A DNA stretch of 64,000 nucleotides from Candidatus Microthrix parvicella Bio17-1 (GTDB lineage: Bacteria; Actinomycetota; Acidimicrobiia; Acidimicrobiales; Microtrichaceae), in contig NZ_AMPG01000008.1 of NCBI RefSeq assembly GCF_000299415.1, positions 42,102 through 106,101 of the forward strand, read 5' to 3'. Positions 27,138 to 35,719 of the stretch are shown piece after piece (the first letter of the stretch is position 1; each line of letters begins with the position of its first letter). The translations under genes and the position numbers were made by a program. The notes below the pieces were generated by a model. It saw only the letters and a list, made by a program, of their open reading frames with translations. It did not search any database and was not told where the DNA came from.

Positions 27138-28147
27138 ACGGCTCGATGCCACAGTCCATCGGCTCGAACCCCAATACTCCGGATCAGACCAGAGCCCGAT
27201 TCTGGCTCGGCGTCGGGCTACCCGCAGCCATTCTGGCCGCCAGCTACATCCCGTTCCTGCTGCTGCGGTCTGAGCTACCCGATCGAGTAGCCAGCCACTA
27301 CGACAGCGCTGGACGCGCGGATGACTCCATGACGATCGGGGCATTCCTCGTCGTCACCGGTGTGATGGTCGTGTTCGGGCTCAGCCTCTGTATCGGCTTG
27401 GCATGGAGTCGCCGCCCAGTCCCTGCCCGTCTCGGTGCGACCGTCGGCCTCCTTGGCCCGTTCATCGCAACGCTCGGCGGAGCGATTCTGGCGACAACCG
27501 CGGTGTCACAACGCGGCATCGACAGCTGGATGGACGCACCCAACGCGTGGTGGGGCCTGCCGATTGTTCTCATAAGCGCGATTGCCGTCGGAACCGCCGG
27601 CGCCCGGCTCGGATCGCACCTCATCACTGCCGCCGCCGACCCGAGCGCGAGAAACGCGCCCGTCATGGATCTGGCCGACGGCGAACAGGCGGTCTGGACG
27701 ACGTCGCTGCACAACGCGCCACTATTTCTGGTGGGAATCGCAGTCGCAGCCGTCGGCTTCGTCCTCCTTGCCTCAACCCCGCTGTGGTTCGGCACCGTGG
27801 TCCTAATGTCGTCTGTCCCGCTGATGGCATTGGCAACACTGCACGTGGGCATCGACCGCAACGGCCTTCAAGTGAGGTACGGCCATCTCCTGTGGCCCAA
27901 GACCCTCGTGGCGGTCGACCGAATCGATACGGCGTCGACGATCGATGTGCGGCCGCAGGAATGGGGCGGCTGGGGCTACCGCGGCAGCCTCAAACTGACG
28001 CATCAAGCAGCGGTCGTTCAGCGTGCCGGTCCCGGCATCCGTCTCGACCTCAAAGACGGCAAGGTCTTTGTCGTAACTGTTGACGACCCCGAAACAGGCG
28101 TCGCGTTGCTCAACTCCCAGATCCATCGTGGCGTCACCACCGAGTGA
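27134..28147 (+). CDS. DUF1648-type membrane protein
   Basis: A 337-aa protein. The first helix (about 24-45) is followed by the DUF1648 signature LPDRVASHYDSAGRADD. Further helices lie near 70-92, 102-122, 137-160, 192-215 and 218-238. A C-terminal PH-like soluble domain follows (about 250-335), with GIDRNGLQVRYG. Pairing with a YtrA-type GntR gene is a common arrangement. The function is unknown, and an envelope-stress role is a guess. Confidence 0.83.
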   Translation: MNGSMPQSIGSNPNTPDQTRARFWLGVGLPAAILAASYIPFLLLRSELPDRVASHYDSAGRADDSMTIGAFLVVTGVMVVFGLSLCIGLAWSRRPVPARLGATVGLLGPFIATLGGAILATTAVSQRGIDSWMDAPNAWWGLPIVLISAIAVGTAGARLGSHLITAAADPSARNAPVMDLADGEQAVWTTSLHNAPLFLVGIAVAAVGFVLLASTPLWFGTVVLMSSVPLMALATLHVGIDRNGLQVRYGHLLWPKTLVAVDRIDTASTIDVRPQEWGGWGYRGSLKLTHQAAVVQRAGPGIRLDLKDGKVFVVTVDDPETGVALLNSQIHRGVTTE

Positions 28148-28390
28148 ACCCGACCAGCTTTGCCCCGCCGCCGCCCACTCATACCTCCGAGGTCCGTTAG
28201 CCAGCCCGGAACCGGACGACCTCAGCGCACAATCACGAGATTCAAGTAAGGAATCCGCGCTGCATATCCGGCAATCGGTTGTCTTGATCGGGATTATGCG
28301 GTGTTCAGGAAGGGCCGTTCTGTGGCGCGTGTCGGCTGGATGAGACAGGGATTCTGCGTGTCGATATGTGGCGCCCGTCGCTCCTGATGA
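28148..28390. other. Intergenic, convergent ends, no gene
   Basis: This separates the DUF1648 gene from the dehydrogenase gene; both end here. No clear terminator is recognised. Confidence 0.35.
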
Positions 28391-29197
28391 CTACCGGAGC
28401 CGGATGACGTTCCCGGTGACGATGCGGCCTGCTTCGCCGCACAGCCATCCAATGACCTCAGCGACCTCGGATGGTTCCGCAACGTGATGATGGTCAAAGT
28501 CGTTGGCTACGAATGCGCGAACCTCGTCGGTGATCCAGCCGGTATCGGTGACTGGTGGATAGACGACGTTGGCGGTGACCCCGCTGTCTGCCATCTCTGC
28601 TGCTGCGGACAGCGTGTAGCTGATCAGTGCGGCTTTGCCAGCGCCGTAGGACACCTCTCCCGGGAAATGTTTGCCTTCGCCCGAGGTAAGCGTCACGACT
28701 CGACCCCACCGCGCATTGCGGGCTCGGTGTCGGGTTATGAACTCTGCCATGAGGAGGGCACCCGCTCGGGCGTCGATGTGGAGTTGGGAGTCGATCGATT
28801 TTGGGTTGACCATGACGCTGGTTCGGCCGACGGCATCGCCTCGATCGGGCGAGAAGCTGTCCTTGTGCCAGCCGCTCGCGTTGTGGACCAACACTGACAC
28901 GGGACCGAGGGCCGCCTCAGCCTCGTCGAAGAGGCGTGCCGGCACGTCCGGGTCTGAAAGATCAGCTTCGATACCTACGGCTCGTTGGCCGAGTGTCTCG
29001 ATGGCGCCGATGACATTCTCGGCGTTACGGGCTCGTGCGAGGTTGTAGTCGTCGGTCCGTCCTTGGTCAGCGGTGCGCAGAAACGAGACGGCAATGTCGG
29101 CGCCTCGTTCGGCCAGTTCGATCGCTGTTGCGGCGCCGATTCCGTGGTTTGCGCCAGTGACGAGGGCGACTGTTCCTGTAAGTGGTTGCGTGGGCAT
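28391..29197 (-). CDS. Short-chain dehydrogenase/reductase
   Basis: A 268-aa classical SDR. The NAD(P)-binding TGANHGIG is near residue 13, the NNAG-like HNAS near 99, a catalytic Ser in TLTSGEG near 160, and YGAGK (YxxxK) near 172-176. ATG 29197 is preferred, with GAAGGGG upstream; a longer frame exists to 29341. Its substrate cannot be inferred. It stands alone on its strand. Confidence 0.88.
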   Translation of the reverse strand: MPTQPLTGTVALVTGANHGIGAATAIELAERGADIAVSFLRTADQGRTDDYNLARARNAENVIGAIETLGQRAVGIEADLSDPDVPARLFDEAEAALGPVSVLVHNASGWHKDSFSPDRGDAVGRTSVMVNPKSIDSQLHIDARAGALLMAEFITRHRARNARWGRVVTLTSGEGKHFPGEVSYGAGKAALISYTLSAAAEMADSGVTANVVYPPVTDTGWITDEVRAFVANDFDHHHVAEPSEVAEVIGWLCGEAGRIVTGNVIRLR

Positions 29198-29479
29198 GAC
29201 AAATGACCCCTTCGTTGAACGATGAAATTCGGACGAAGTCTCAGATGCCTGCCATTCGGAGATACTACCGCAGCCACCCTGCTGTCGAGCCGCCATTCCG
29301 TGACACCACGAAGGGGTCGAAGTGTTGCGCTGCCCACTCAAGCGGACCTGGACAATCTGGGCACATTGTGTGTGGGGCTGGCCGCGCGGCTTTCGGTCGG
29401 CACGGCGGCAGCGCGCGGCTTGTCACCCCGGGTGGAGATGATGACATCGACCGGGCTTTTGCTGAATTCCTTCCTGCAA
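29198..29479. other. Intergenic between divergent genes
   Basis: A 91-aa plus-strand frame (29222-29497) crosses this space but resembles no family and overlaps the operator-like repeat below. I do not call it. Confidence 0.35.
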
Positions 29480-29506
29480 GGTCAGGCGGTGGCGTAGGTT
29501 CTGACC
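29480..29506 (+). promoter_or_regulatory. Operator-like inverted repeat at the MNT gene start
   Basis: Arms GGTCAG (29480-29485) and CTGACC (29501-29506) end immediately before the ATG at 29507. The position fits autorepression of a toxin-antitoxin operon. Confidence 0.4.
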
Positions 29507-29809
29507 ATGGACGCCGCTTCCGTGACCTTGCCGTCGTTGGTCAGCGCCCACCGTGCCGACATCGAGAACCTCGTCCGCCGACACCGGGGTCGTTCGATCT
29601 CGTTATTCGGATCTGTCGCTCGGGGTGAGGCCAACGCTGAGAGCGACATTGATTTCCTGGTCGAGTTCGAGCCGACGAGTTCGTTGCTCGATTTGATCCA
29701 TCTCGAAGAAGCGCTGGGCGATCTGCTCGGCGTCGAAGTCGACGTGGTATCAGCGGGTGCTCTGTTGGATCGCGACGACGAGATACGGCGCGACGCGCTG
29801 CCGTTGTGA
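29507..29809 (+). CDS. MNT-type nucleotidyltransferase antitoxin
   Basis: A 100-aa minimal nucleotidyltransferase with the signature SLFGSVARGEANAESDIDFL (GSx10DxD) near residues 32-51. MntA proteins neutralise HEPN RNase toxins by AMPylation. The stop overlaps a GTG that begins the HEPN partner, which is cut off by the IS3 element after about 11 codons. The antitoxin is therefore an orphan. Confidence 0.87.
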   Translation: MDAASVTLPSLVSAHRADIENLVRRHRGRSISLFGSVARGEANAESDIDFLVEFEPTSSLLDLIHLEEALGDLLGVEVDVVSAGALLDRDDEIRRDALPL

Positions 29810-29840
29810 GTCGGTCCGACGACCAACTCATCGGAGCCTG
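29806..29840 (+). pseudogene. HEPN toxin gene, 5' stub
   Basis: GTG 29806 starts MSRSDDQLIGACQ and meets a stop inside the IS3 end. Overlap with the MNT stop and the sequence SRSDDQLI match the usual beginning of the HEPN partner. The remainder is not found on the far side of the IS, so it was deleted rather than only split. Confidence 0.5.
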
Positions 29841-29883
29841 TCAATAGTTGATTGCCGGTTTTCTTGGTTGTCGGTTGGGTGGT

Positions 29884-30960
29884 TCAGCGGGTGTGTAGTT
29901 CGGTGGGGTTGATCCACACCCGTTCGGGCTGGTGGGGCGGGTGTGGCCGCCCGTTGGGGAACCGCTCCGGGTGCGCCTGGAAGGCGGCATCAAGGACGGC
30001 CTGACGGGCGATGTCGATCCGTTGACCGTGCCCGCCGTGACGATCAGCGGGGGTAAGCATCCCGATGCCCGAATGATGATGCTCGTTGTTATACCAGCCA
30101 AAGAACTGTTCGCAGTGAGCGGTCACCTCCGCGAGCGTCTCAAACGTTGTGGGCCAGTCCGGCCGGTACTTCAACGTTTTGAACGCAGCCTCCGCGTGGG
30201 GGTTGTCGTTGGACACCCGCGGTCGTGACAACGACCGGCGCACACCGAGAGTGTCGTACAGCTCGGCGAGCGTCCCCGAGGTCATCTGGGCGCCCCGATC
30301 CGAATGGACCTCCAACTGGTGACGTTCGATCCCTTCCCGGGCTGCGATGGTGGCGATCAGCTTCTCGGCGATGGCAGCGGTTTCCTCGATGTCGACACAC
30401 CAGCCAACCGCTTTACGGGACCACAAGTCCATCACCAGATACAGGTAGAACCACACCCCCTTGGCCGGGCCCGGGATCCGGCTGATGTCCCATACCCACA
30501 CCATGTTCGGTGCGGTCGCGACCACCCTCGGCCGAGGGTGGCCCTGACGGGGGTTCCCTTGGCGGCGTTGCCCATTGAGGCCACGATCCCTCAGGATCCG
30601 GTGCATCGTGGACGGTGAGCACAAGTAGATACCGTCATCGAGAATGGTGACGAACACCTCGTCGACACCAACATCCACAAACTCCTCCGAACACAACGTG
30701 TCGACCACCTCCTGTTCCTCCTCGTCGGTGAGTTTCGCCGGGTGCGGACGTCTGGGTTTCCCGGTCGCCCTCGATGGGCGCTCGGGCAGTTCGCCCCGCT
30801 GTTTCTGGGCGTGGTGACGCCACGTTCTCGGGGCCACACCAAACGCTTTCGCAGCCAACTCGGCCCCGACCCTCTCGGCCCACCCTTCGATGTTGGTGAC
30901 TAGAACTTCGGGGAGTTCGCGCTGCCGTGGACACTCACGTCGACGTGCAGCGCCAAGCAT
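29884..30960 (-). CDS. IS3-family transposase OrfB
   Basis: A 358-aa DDE integrase. Catalytic residues are Asp in VWVWDISRI near 160, Asp in EVHSDRGAQM near 222 and Glu in NPHAEAAFKTLK near 258. In IS3 elements OrfB is made as an OrfAB fusion by ribosomal frameshifting; here it overlaps orfA by 61 bases. ATG 30960 is an internal start option. The frame is intact. Confidence 0.9.
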   Translation of the reverse strand: MLGAARRRECPRQRELPEVLVTNIEGWAERVGAELAAKAFGVAPRTWRHHAQKQRGELPERPSRATGKPRRPHPAKLTDEEEQEVVDTLCSEEFVDVGVDEVFVTILDDGIYLCSPSTMHRILRDRGLNGQRRQGNPRQGHPRPRVVATAPNMVWVWDISRIPGPAKGVWFYLYLVMDLWSRKAVGWCVDIEETAAIAEKLIATIAAREGIERHQLEVHSDRGAQMTSGTLAELYDTLGVRRSLSRPRVSNDNPHAEAAFKTLKYRPDWPTTFETLAEVTAHCEQFFGWYNNEHHHSGIGMLTPADRHGGHGQRIDIARQAVLDAAFQAHPERFPNGRPHPPHQPERVWINPTELHTR

Positions 30961-31283
30961 TTTCCCTGGGTCACCACCAGCTCCTCGAGGGCGCGGTTCC
31001 GGTCCTTGGCCCGCTCCAGCTGCGCTTCGAGTTCCCGCACCCGGATCTTCGCCTTGTCCTTCCCCGTCGCTTTCGGGCCAGGACGTTTGGTGCCCAACGT
31101 GCCGGCGTCGATCTGTTGGCCCCACCGCCACACCAACGACTGATACACACCCTCACGGCGCATCACCTCACCCCGCCCGGTCGGGGTGTCAGCAGCCCGA
31201 TAGGCCGCCACAATCCTCTCCTTCTCTGCCACCGGCCACGACCGGCGGGACCTCACATCAACACGAGTCGATTCTGTTGCCAT
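30900..31283 (-). CDS. IS3-family transposase OrfA
   Basis: A 127-aa protein: an N-terminal helix-turn-helix (SWPVAEKERIVAAYRAAD, then VYQSLVWRWGQQ) that binds the IS ends, and a C-terminal leucine-zipper-like helix (IRVRELEAQLERAKDRN). ATG 31283 is chosen because the sequence before it is not family-like. Confidence 0.87.
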   Translation of the reverse strand: MATESTRVDVRSRRSWPVAEKERIVAAYRAADTPTGRGEVMRREGVYQSLVWRWGQQIDAGTLGTKRPGPKATGKDKAKIRVRELEAQLERAKDRNRALEELVVTQGKCLALHVDVSVHGSANSPKF

Positions 31284-31423
31284 AATGCTTCCTCCTGGGA
31301 GCGTCTCTCCCGGCAACACCTATTCTCCCTCATAACGCTTGGGAGGCATCGCAGGAGAAGCCACTACCTCTCAATCCGCGCCAAGCTGATCAAACGAAAG
31401 CAGCTCTTGAGTCCGGCGCGGAG

Positions 31424-32089
31424 GTGTACACAAAGGTTGGGTACGAGGGAGGTGAGGTCAACGTCTCTATTGCCACCGTTGCGTTCCTTGATGGCGAGTT
31501 CGCGTTCGTCGGTGAATGCAAGTTCGGGATGGTCACGGCTCCCTTCCAAGGGCGATTTGGGGAGCGGTCCACCGACGTCGCTCGAGCCATCGTGGGAGTG
31601 GACAGTCAAACAACCGAGTCACTTCTTGCAGACCCCTCCGCACCACCAGAGCAGGTGACGATATTGAACCCGGCGAGGACCGACCCAAGCGTGCTCGCAA
31701 CCTTGGAGCTGGCGAGTTTCAACATCCCGGATCTGCCCGAGAGCTGGGTCGGCCCGTACACCGTGTGCACTCGAATCGAGCTGGGGTGGTCAGACTGCGT
31801 TGGCCTGTCCTCGCCCGACCTGGCAGCGGTGCCAGTCGCTGCCTACATCGATCCGACTAACCCGAGAGTCGAGACGTTCCTTGTTGATGAGAGCGCCAAC
31901 TTGCAGGCACCAATTTCCCAACTGGCTGCGATTGATGTGCCTTTAGAGCTTCTCGGTACCGTCGGTGATGGCCGCACTGCCCAACTGAGTCTCGAACTAC
32001 CGATTGGGTCGAGTGTTGCGGCGGTAATGGACCGTCCGGAAAGCGGTGTCGAAGGGGCCTCGATAGTTGCCAAAGCGACGGGATCATGA
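31424..32089 (+). CDS. Unknown protein, possibly 5' truncated by the IS3 element
   Basis: A 221-aa frame starting at GTG 31424. The frame stays open upstream to the IS end and reads coding-like (LESGAEVYTKVGYEG), so the true start may have been lost. It is acidic, with beta-rich composition and two Cys near residues 117 and 128 (YTVCTRIELGWSDCVG), which suggests an exported domain. I do not recognise a family. Confidence 0.5.
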   Translation: MYTKVGYEGGEVNVSIATVAFLDGEFAFVGECKFGMVTAPFQGRFGERSTDVARAIVGVDSQTTESLLADPSAPPEQVTILNPARTDPSVLATLELASFNIPDLPESWVGPYTVCTRIELGWSDCVGLSSPDLAAVPVAAYIDPTNPRVETFLVDESANLQAPISQLAAIDVPLELLGTVGDGRTAQLSLELPIGSSVAAVMDRPESGVEGASIVAKATGS

Positions 32090-32376
32090 GTGAAGACCCG
32101 ACCGGTCCGTAGGGCCGACTGGCCAACGCAACCCCCAATGTTGCCGTGAAATTGCGGCGCCACGATGGGGCCGAATTGTGACACCTATCGTCTCAGTTGT
32201 TGGAGGTTCTGTTGCGCTGTAGACGGGTACTGCTCGTGGACGCTGCCCTTGTTAGCCAGCGCTGATTGCCGGAAGCCGGACGGCACGTCCCCGAAGTGAT
32301 CGTTCTTCTGATCTGGGTATCGAGCCTTCGCCCCGGTGCGGGGCCACAGGAGCGAGGGTCGGAGTAGCCTGAGCGC
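32090..32376. other. Intergenic, no gene seen
   Basis: This separates the unknown protein from a toxin-antitoxin pair. Short shadows only. Confidence 0.35.
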
Positions 32377-32604
32377 ATGGTCTTCACCAGGATCACCTCA
32401 GACCCAACCACGATGGCTGGCGTCCCTTGCATTCGAGGTTTGCGTTTTCCCGTAGCGACTGTCATCGCGATGGTTGCCGATGGCATGACCAACGAAGAGA
32501 TCCTCGCTGAGCATCCTGATCTTGAGGCCGGGGACATCACCGAAGCGCTCAAGTTCGCAGGGCTTGCTGTGCAGGAACGTCAGTTGCCACTCCTCTCGGC
32601 GTGA
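32377..32604 (+). CDS. DUF433 antitoxin
   Basis: A 75-aa protein. The DUF433 core is clear: CIRGLRFPVATVIAMVADGM, then TNEEILAEHPDLEAGDITEAL. The domain is a small helical DNA-binding fold that often precedes a DUF5615 toxin. Its stop overlaps the toxin GTG. Confidence 0.88.
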   Translation: MVFTRITSDPTTMAGVPCIRGLRFPVATVIAMVADGMTNEEILAEHPDLEAGDITEALKFAGLAVQERQLPLLSA

Positions 32605-32978
32605 GGTTTCTGCTCGACCAGAACGTCTCACCGGTCCTAGTCGGCTTGCTGGCCGAAGCCGGGCATTCCGCTGAGCATCTGCGAGATCTGGGTTTGAGCC
32701 GGGCTCCAGACCACGAGGTGCTCGCCACGGCAACAACGACAGGCGCTGTGCTCGTCTCATCAGACACCGACTTTGGTGAGCTGCTTGCTCGTTCCAACGC
32801 AGCAGGGCCGTCGGTGATTCTGTTAAGACGTCAGGAAGACCGCCGAGCCGACGACATCGCCGCGCTGATCATCGCCAACCTCGACGCGGTGGCCGACGAT
32901 CTCTCGGCCGGAGCTCTCGTCGTCCTCGACAACGAGCGAATCCGGATTCGGAGTCTTCCGTTCCGACCTGAGAACTAG
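32601..32978 (+). CDS. DUF5615 PIN-like toxin
   Basis: A 125-aa Mut7-C/PIN-like protein. Acidic residues typical of the fold are D6 in FLLDQNVSP, Asp in HEVLATATTTGAVLVSSDTDFGELL (two landmarks near 50-62) and the following HEV segment. It is the expected partner of the DUF433 gene. GTG start, four-base overlap. Confidence 0.87.
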   Translation: MRFLLDQNVSPVLVGLLAEAGHSAEHLRDLGLSRAPDHEVLATATTTGAVLVSSDTDFGELLARSNAAGPSVILLRRQEDRRADDIAALIIANLDAVADDLSAGALVVLDNERIRIRSLPFRPEN

Positions 32979-33013
32979 CTGCCCGCCAGCGCGTCGCGCT
33001 GAGGGGGCTACCC

Positions 33014-34463
33014 CCAATACCGTCCAGTTAGGGTCACATTGGTGTAGTTTGGGTGGATGCCACGTGCTGGACAGTTGAAGCCCGAGTCGGATCGTCGTTT
33101 GTCGGATTTGGTGTCGGTGGGGGTGTTGATGAGGGCGTTCCCGCCAGATGCTGTTGATCGGGTGATCTTGGAGGCGGGTGCGAAGGAGCAACGCCACCGG
33201 GCGTTACCGGCGTGGGTGATGGCCTATTACTCGATGGGCATGGCCCTCTACGCGGACGGCTCGTATGTGGATGTGTTGGCGTTGTTGACCGACGGGTTGT
33301 CGTGGACTTCGGGGTGGGAGGACGCCTGGAAGTTGCCGACGAAGTCGGCGATCTCCCAGGCCCGTCAACGTCTTGGGTCCGCGCCGGTGGAGCAGTTGTT
33401 CCGTCAGGTGACCGGCCCGCTCGCAACGGTTGATACGCCGGGGTCGTTTTTGGCTGGCCGTCGTTTGGTCGCGATTGATGGGACCACGTTCGATCTTGAT
33501 GACAGCCCGGCCAACGACGGGTTCTTTGGGCGGCCGGGGGTGAACAAAGGCGAACGGTCCGCGTTCCCCCAGGCCCGGGTTGTTGCGGTCGCTGAGTGTG
33601 GCACCCACGCGATGTTCGACGCGGAGATCGGTGTGTACTCGGCTGGTGAACGCGAACTGGCCGGGCCGTTGATCGACCGGCTGGCCCCGGACATGATGCT
33701 GCTCGCAGATCGCGGTTTCTACAGTGCTGCGTTGTGGCAACAGGCCGCATCGACCGGTGCGGATCTGTTGTGGCGGGTCTCGAAATCGATCAAACCCCGC
33801 CCGGTTGAGGAACTCTGCGACGGGTCGTGGGTCGTGGAGATCCGCCCACCGAAAACCCCTGGGATCAGCCGGGGCAAGGCGTTCCGGGTTCGGCTGATCG
33901 ATTACACCGTCGACAACCATACCGGCCAAGAACCCTCGGAGATCCGGCTGTTCACCACCGTGATGGACCCGGGCGACATCGGAGCCCAAGAACTCGCTGT
34001 GGCGTACACCCAACGATGGGAGATCGAAACAGCTTTCGACGAGTTGAAAACCCATCAGCGCGGAGCGAGGGTGGTCCTCCGGTCGAGGTCGCCGGACATG
34101 GTCCACCAAGAGATCTGGGGGCACCTGTGTTGCCACTACGCCATCAGAACGTTGATGTGTGAAGCCGCCCACCACGCCGGCCGAGACCCGGACCGGGTCT
34201 CTTTCGTTGCTGCCATCAACATCGCTCGTGCCACCATCGCTCAACCGGGCGACTTTCCCCCCTCAGCACACTGAAAGCCGCTGGACCCAAGCAATCCGCA
34301 GGCTCGCCCACCGGCTCAACCCGCCCCGACGGCTCCGCACCAACCCACGGGTCGTCAAACGCAAATACGTCAGCTGGCACGTCAAACGCGTCCGCCACGC
34401 ACTCTGGCCCCAACCCGACGGCCCACCCCTCATCACCATCCTCCCTTAACTGGACGGTATTGG
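33014..34463 (+). mobile_element. IS4-family insertion sequence with 8-bp target duplication
   Basis: A 1450-bp element with inverted repeats CCAATACCGTCCAGTTA at both ends. It is flanked by GGCTACCC at 33006-33013 and 34464-34471; because of adjoining C and G runs the duplication could also be read as 10 or 12 bp. One transposase, which carries a frameshift, fills the element. Confidence 0.88.
33057..34449 (+). pseudogene. IS4-family transposase, frameshifted near its C terminus
   Basis: The main frame (33057-34274) encodes 405 aa with DDE residues in RLVAIDGTTFDLDD near 140, LLADRGFYS near 220 and the YTQRWEIETAFDELK (YREK-type) motif near 320. After GDFPP, at a run of T and C near 34256, the family C terminus continues in another frame (ESRWTQAIRRLAHRL, then NPRVVKRKYVSWH) to 34449. 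Removing one base from the run restores about 463 aa. All catalytic residues lie before the shift. Confidence 0.85.
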
Positions 34464-34641
34464 GGCTACCCCCCCTTTCGAGAACCGCACACCCGTGAAT
34501 GGGTGCCCCCGGCCGCGGGTTCCCCACCGCATAACCGCGAGCCTGAATGGAGAAGCCCGCGCCGCATAGCCGGCGATATGTCCGGTTTGGGTGCTCGGTA
34601 TCACCGATTCTGGGTGGACGGGAACCTTGCAGCGCCCCGTC

Positions 34642-34663
34642 ATACGCTATACCCTGGACGTAT
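34642..34663 (+). promoter_or_regulatory. Operator-like repeat over the mazE start
   Basis: ATACG at 34642-34646 and CGTAT at 34659-34663 form an inverted repeat that overlaps the ATG at 34662. A TATACC stretch lies between. It fits autoregulation by MazEF. Confidence 0.35.
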
Positions 34664-34913
34664 GACAATGATCAGCTTCAGAGTTGACGACAACGAAGCA
34701 GACGCAGCGCAGCGATGGGCCGACGAACTGCGCATCGACAAATCTGAGCTTCTCCGCGAGGCACTTCATCGTCACCTCAGCCGGCTCGCCTCCGAACATG
34801 ATGCCGAAAGATGGTTGGAGACTCCACTGTCAGCCGACGAGTCGGCAATCGGCCAGGTGGCCGATTGGGGACCCGCCGAGGACTTCTCGGACTGGGCCGA
34901 TGCAACACGGTGA
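34662..34913 (+). CDS. mazE: Ribbon-helix-helix antitoxin of a MazEF-type pair
   Basis: An 83-aa protein. An N-terminal ribbon (MTMISFRVDD) and two helices (DAAQRWADELRI, KSELLREALHRHL) form a CopG-like DNA-binding dimer. The acidic C terminus (WGPAEDFSDWADATR) would block the toxin. It overlaps the toxin gene by 14 bases. Confidence 0.82.
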   Translation: MTMISFRVDDNEADAAQRWADELRIDKSELLREALHRHLSRLASEHDAERWLETPLSADESAIGQVADWGPAEDFSDWADATR

Positions 34914-35205
34914 GATCTGGTTCGCAGAAACGCCCGGCGGGGACCGCCCGGTGTTGGTACTCACCCGAGATCCAGTGGCTGATCGCATTGGGTCAGTCGT
35001 GGTGGCGGCCATCACGCGAACCGTCCGCGGCCTGGTCTCTGAGCTCGACCTGAACCCCGGCGACGGCGTCCCAACCGACTGCGTCGTCAACTTCGACAAC
35101 ATCCACACCATTCCGCGTTCCGCATTCCGACGACAGATCACCCAGCTCGAGCCATCACGGCTGAGGCAGGCATGCCAAACGTTGCGCGACGCCACCGGGT
35201 GTTGA
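34900..35205 (+). CDS. mazF: MazF/PemK-type mRNA interferase
   Basis: A 101-aa toxin with the family landmarks GEIWFAETPGGDRPVLVLTR near residues 4-23, VVVAAITRTVRGLVSEL near 38-54, and VNFDNIHTIPRSAF near 66-79. MazF cuts mRNA at short sequences. ATG 34900 overlaps the antitoxin end. Confidence 0.9.
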   Translation: MQHGEIWFAETPGGDRPVLVLTRDPVADRIGSVVVAAITRTVRGLVSELDLNPGDGVPTDCVVNFDNIHTIPRSAFRRQITQLEPSRLRQACQTLRDATGC

Positions 35206-35340
35206 CCCAGCCGATGGGCACCCGGTAATTCCGGTCCGGGTCACCTGGCGTGCCACCCGGGAACCGGCGAGTGTTGCGCCGCCGGTCAAGTGAGCGGCCC
35301 CTCATAACGCTCACCGGTCCCGAACCTCCGCCCTTCACCG

Positions 35341-35452
35341 GTGTCTCAAATACGAAGGTTTTTGAGACAGGCCAAGGTCCGGCCGTTCGGCCCAACTATG
35401 GCGCCGCCGAACCGGCGCATTCTGGCTGCTGGCGACTGGGACTATGCAGTGT
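35341..35452 (+). repeat. Dispersed hairpin element, copy B
   Basis: The hairpin GTCTCAAATAC / GTTTTTGAGAC with loop GAAG (35343-35368) has one mismatch. The shared core CGGCCGTTCGGCCCAACTA and, further on, GGGACTATGCAG as in copy A, follow. It lies downstream of mazF in the same orientation. Confidence 0.72.
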
Positions 35453-35530
35453 TAGGGAATGGCTGTTCATCGCACGTCCGGCGACAATGCTGCGCCGCCT
35501 GTGTAGCGACGGTCCCTCGTCAAAGTGCGG

Positions 35531-35719
35531 TCAGAGTCCCGTTTCGCAGTCGTCGGCTGCTGCGTCGAGTTCGGTGGTGGTGAGCTGGCGGCCTTTGAGG
35601 GTGACGGCTGTGCCGTCGGTGTCGTAGAGGTACCCGTTGGCGTCGGCCAGCATTGTTCCGTAGGGGTACAGCGGCGTTTCGGGTGTCGGCCTGGGTGCTG
35701 TTGGTGCGGTGGTGCTCAT
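35531..35719 (-). CDS. Small protein paired with a BrnT/DUF4258-like gene
   Basis: A 62-aa acidic protein. An N-terminal Pro/Thr-rich stretch precedes a beta-rich motif, YLYDTDGTAVTLKGRQLTTTE. Its ATG overlaps the stop of the gene at 35716, which is the layout of a toxin-antitoxin pair with the toxin first. No family is recognised; it is the likely antitoxin. Confidence 0.6.
   Translation of the reverse strand: MSTTAPTAPRPTPETPLYPYGTMLADANGYLYDTDGTAVTLKGRQLTTTELDAAADDCETGL

Larger units (their letters stand above)
29838..31330 (-). mobile_element. IS3-family insertion sequence
   Basis: The element carries overlapping orfA and orfB on the minus strand. The ends are approximate: AATAGTTGATTGCCGG on the left resembles the inward-read right end AATAGGTGTTGCCGG with one gap. 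No target duplication is seen, and the flanking genes do not match across the element, so a deletion next to the IS is likely. Confidence 0.75.

Noticed and set aside
29222..29497. A 91-aa plus-strand frame before the MNT gene
   Set aside because: It crosses the likely operator and has no family resemblance or ribosome-binding site.
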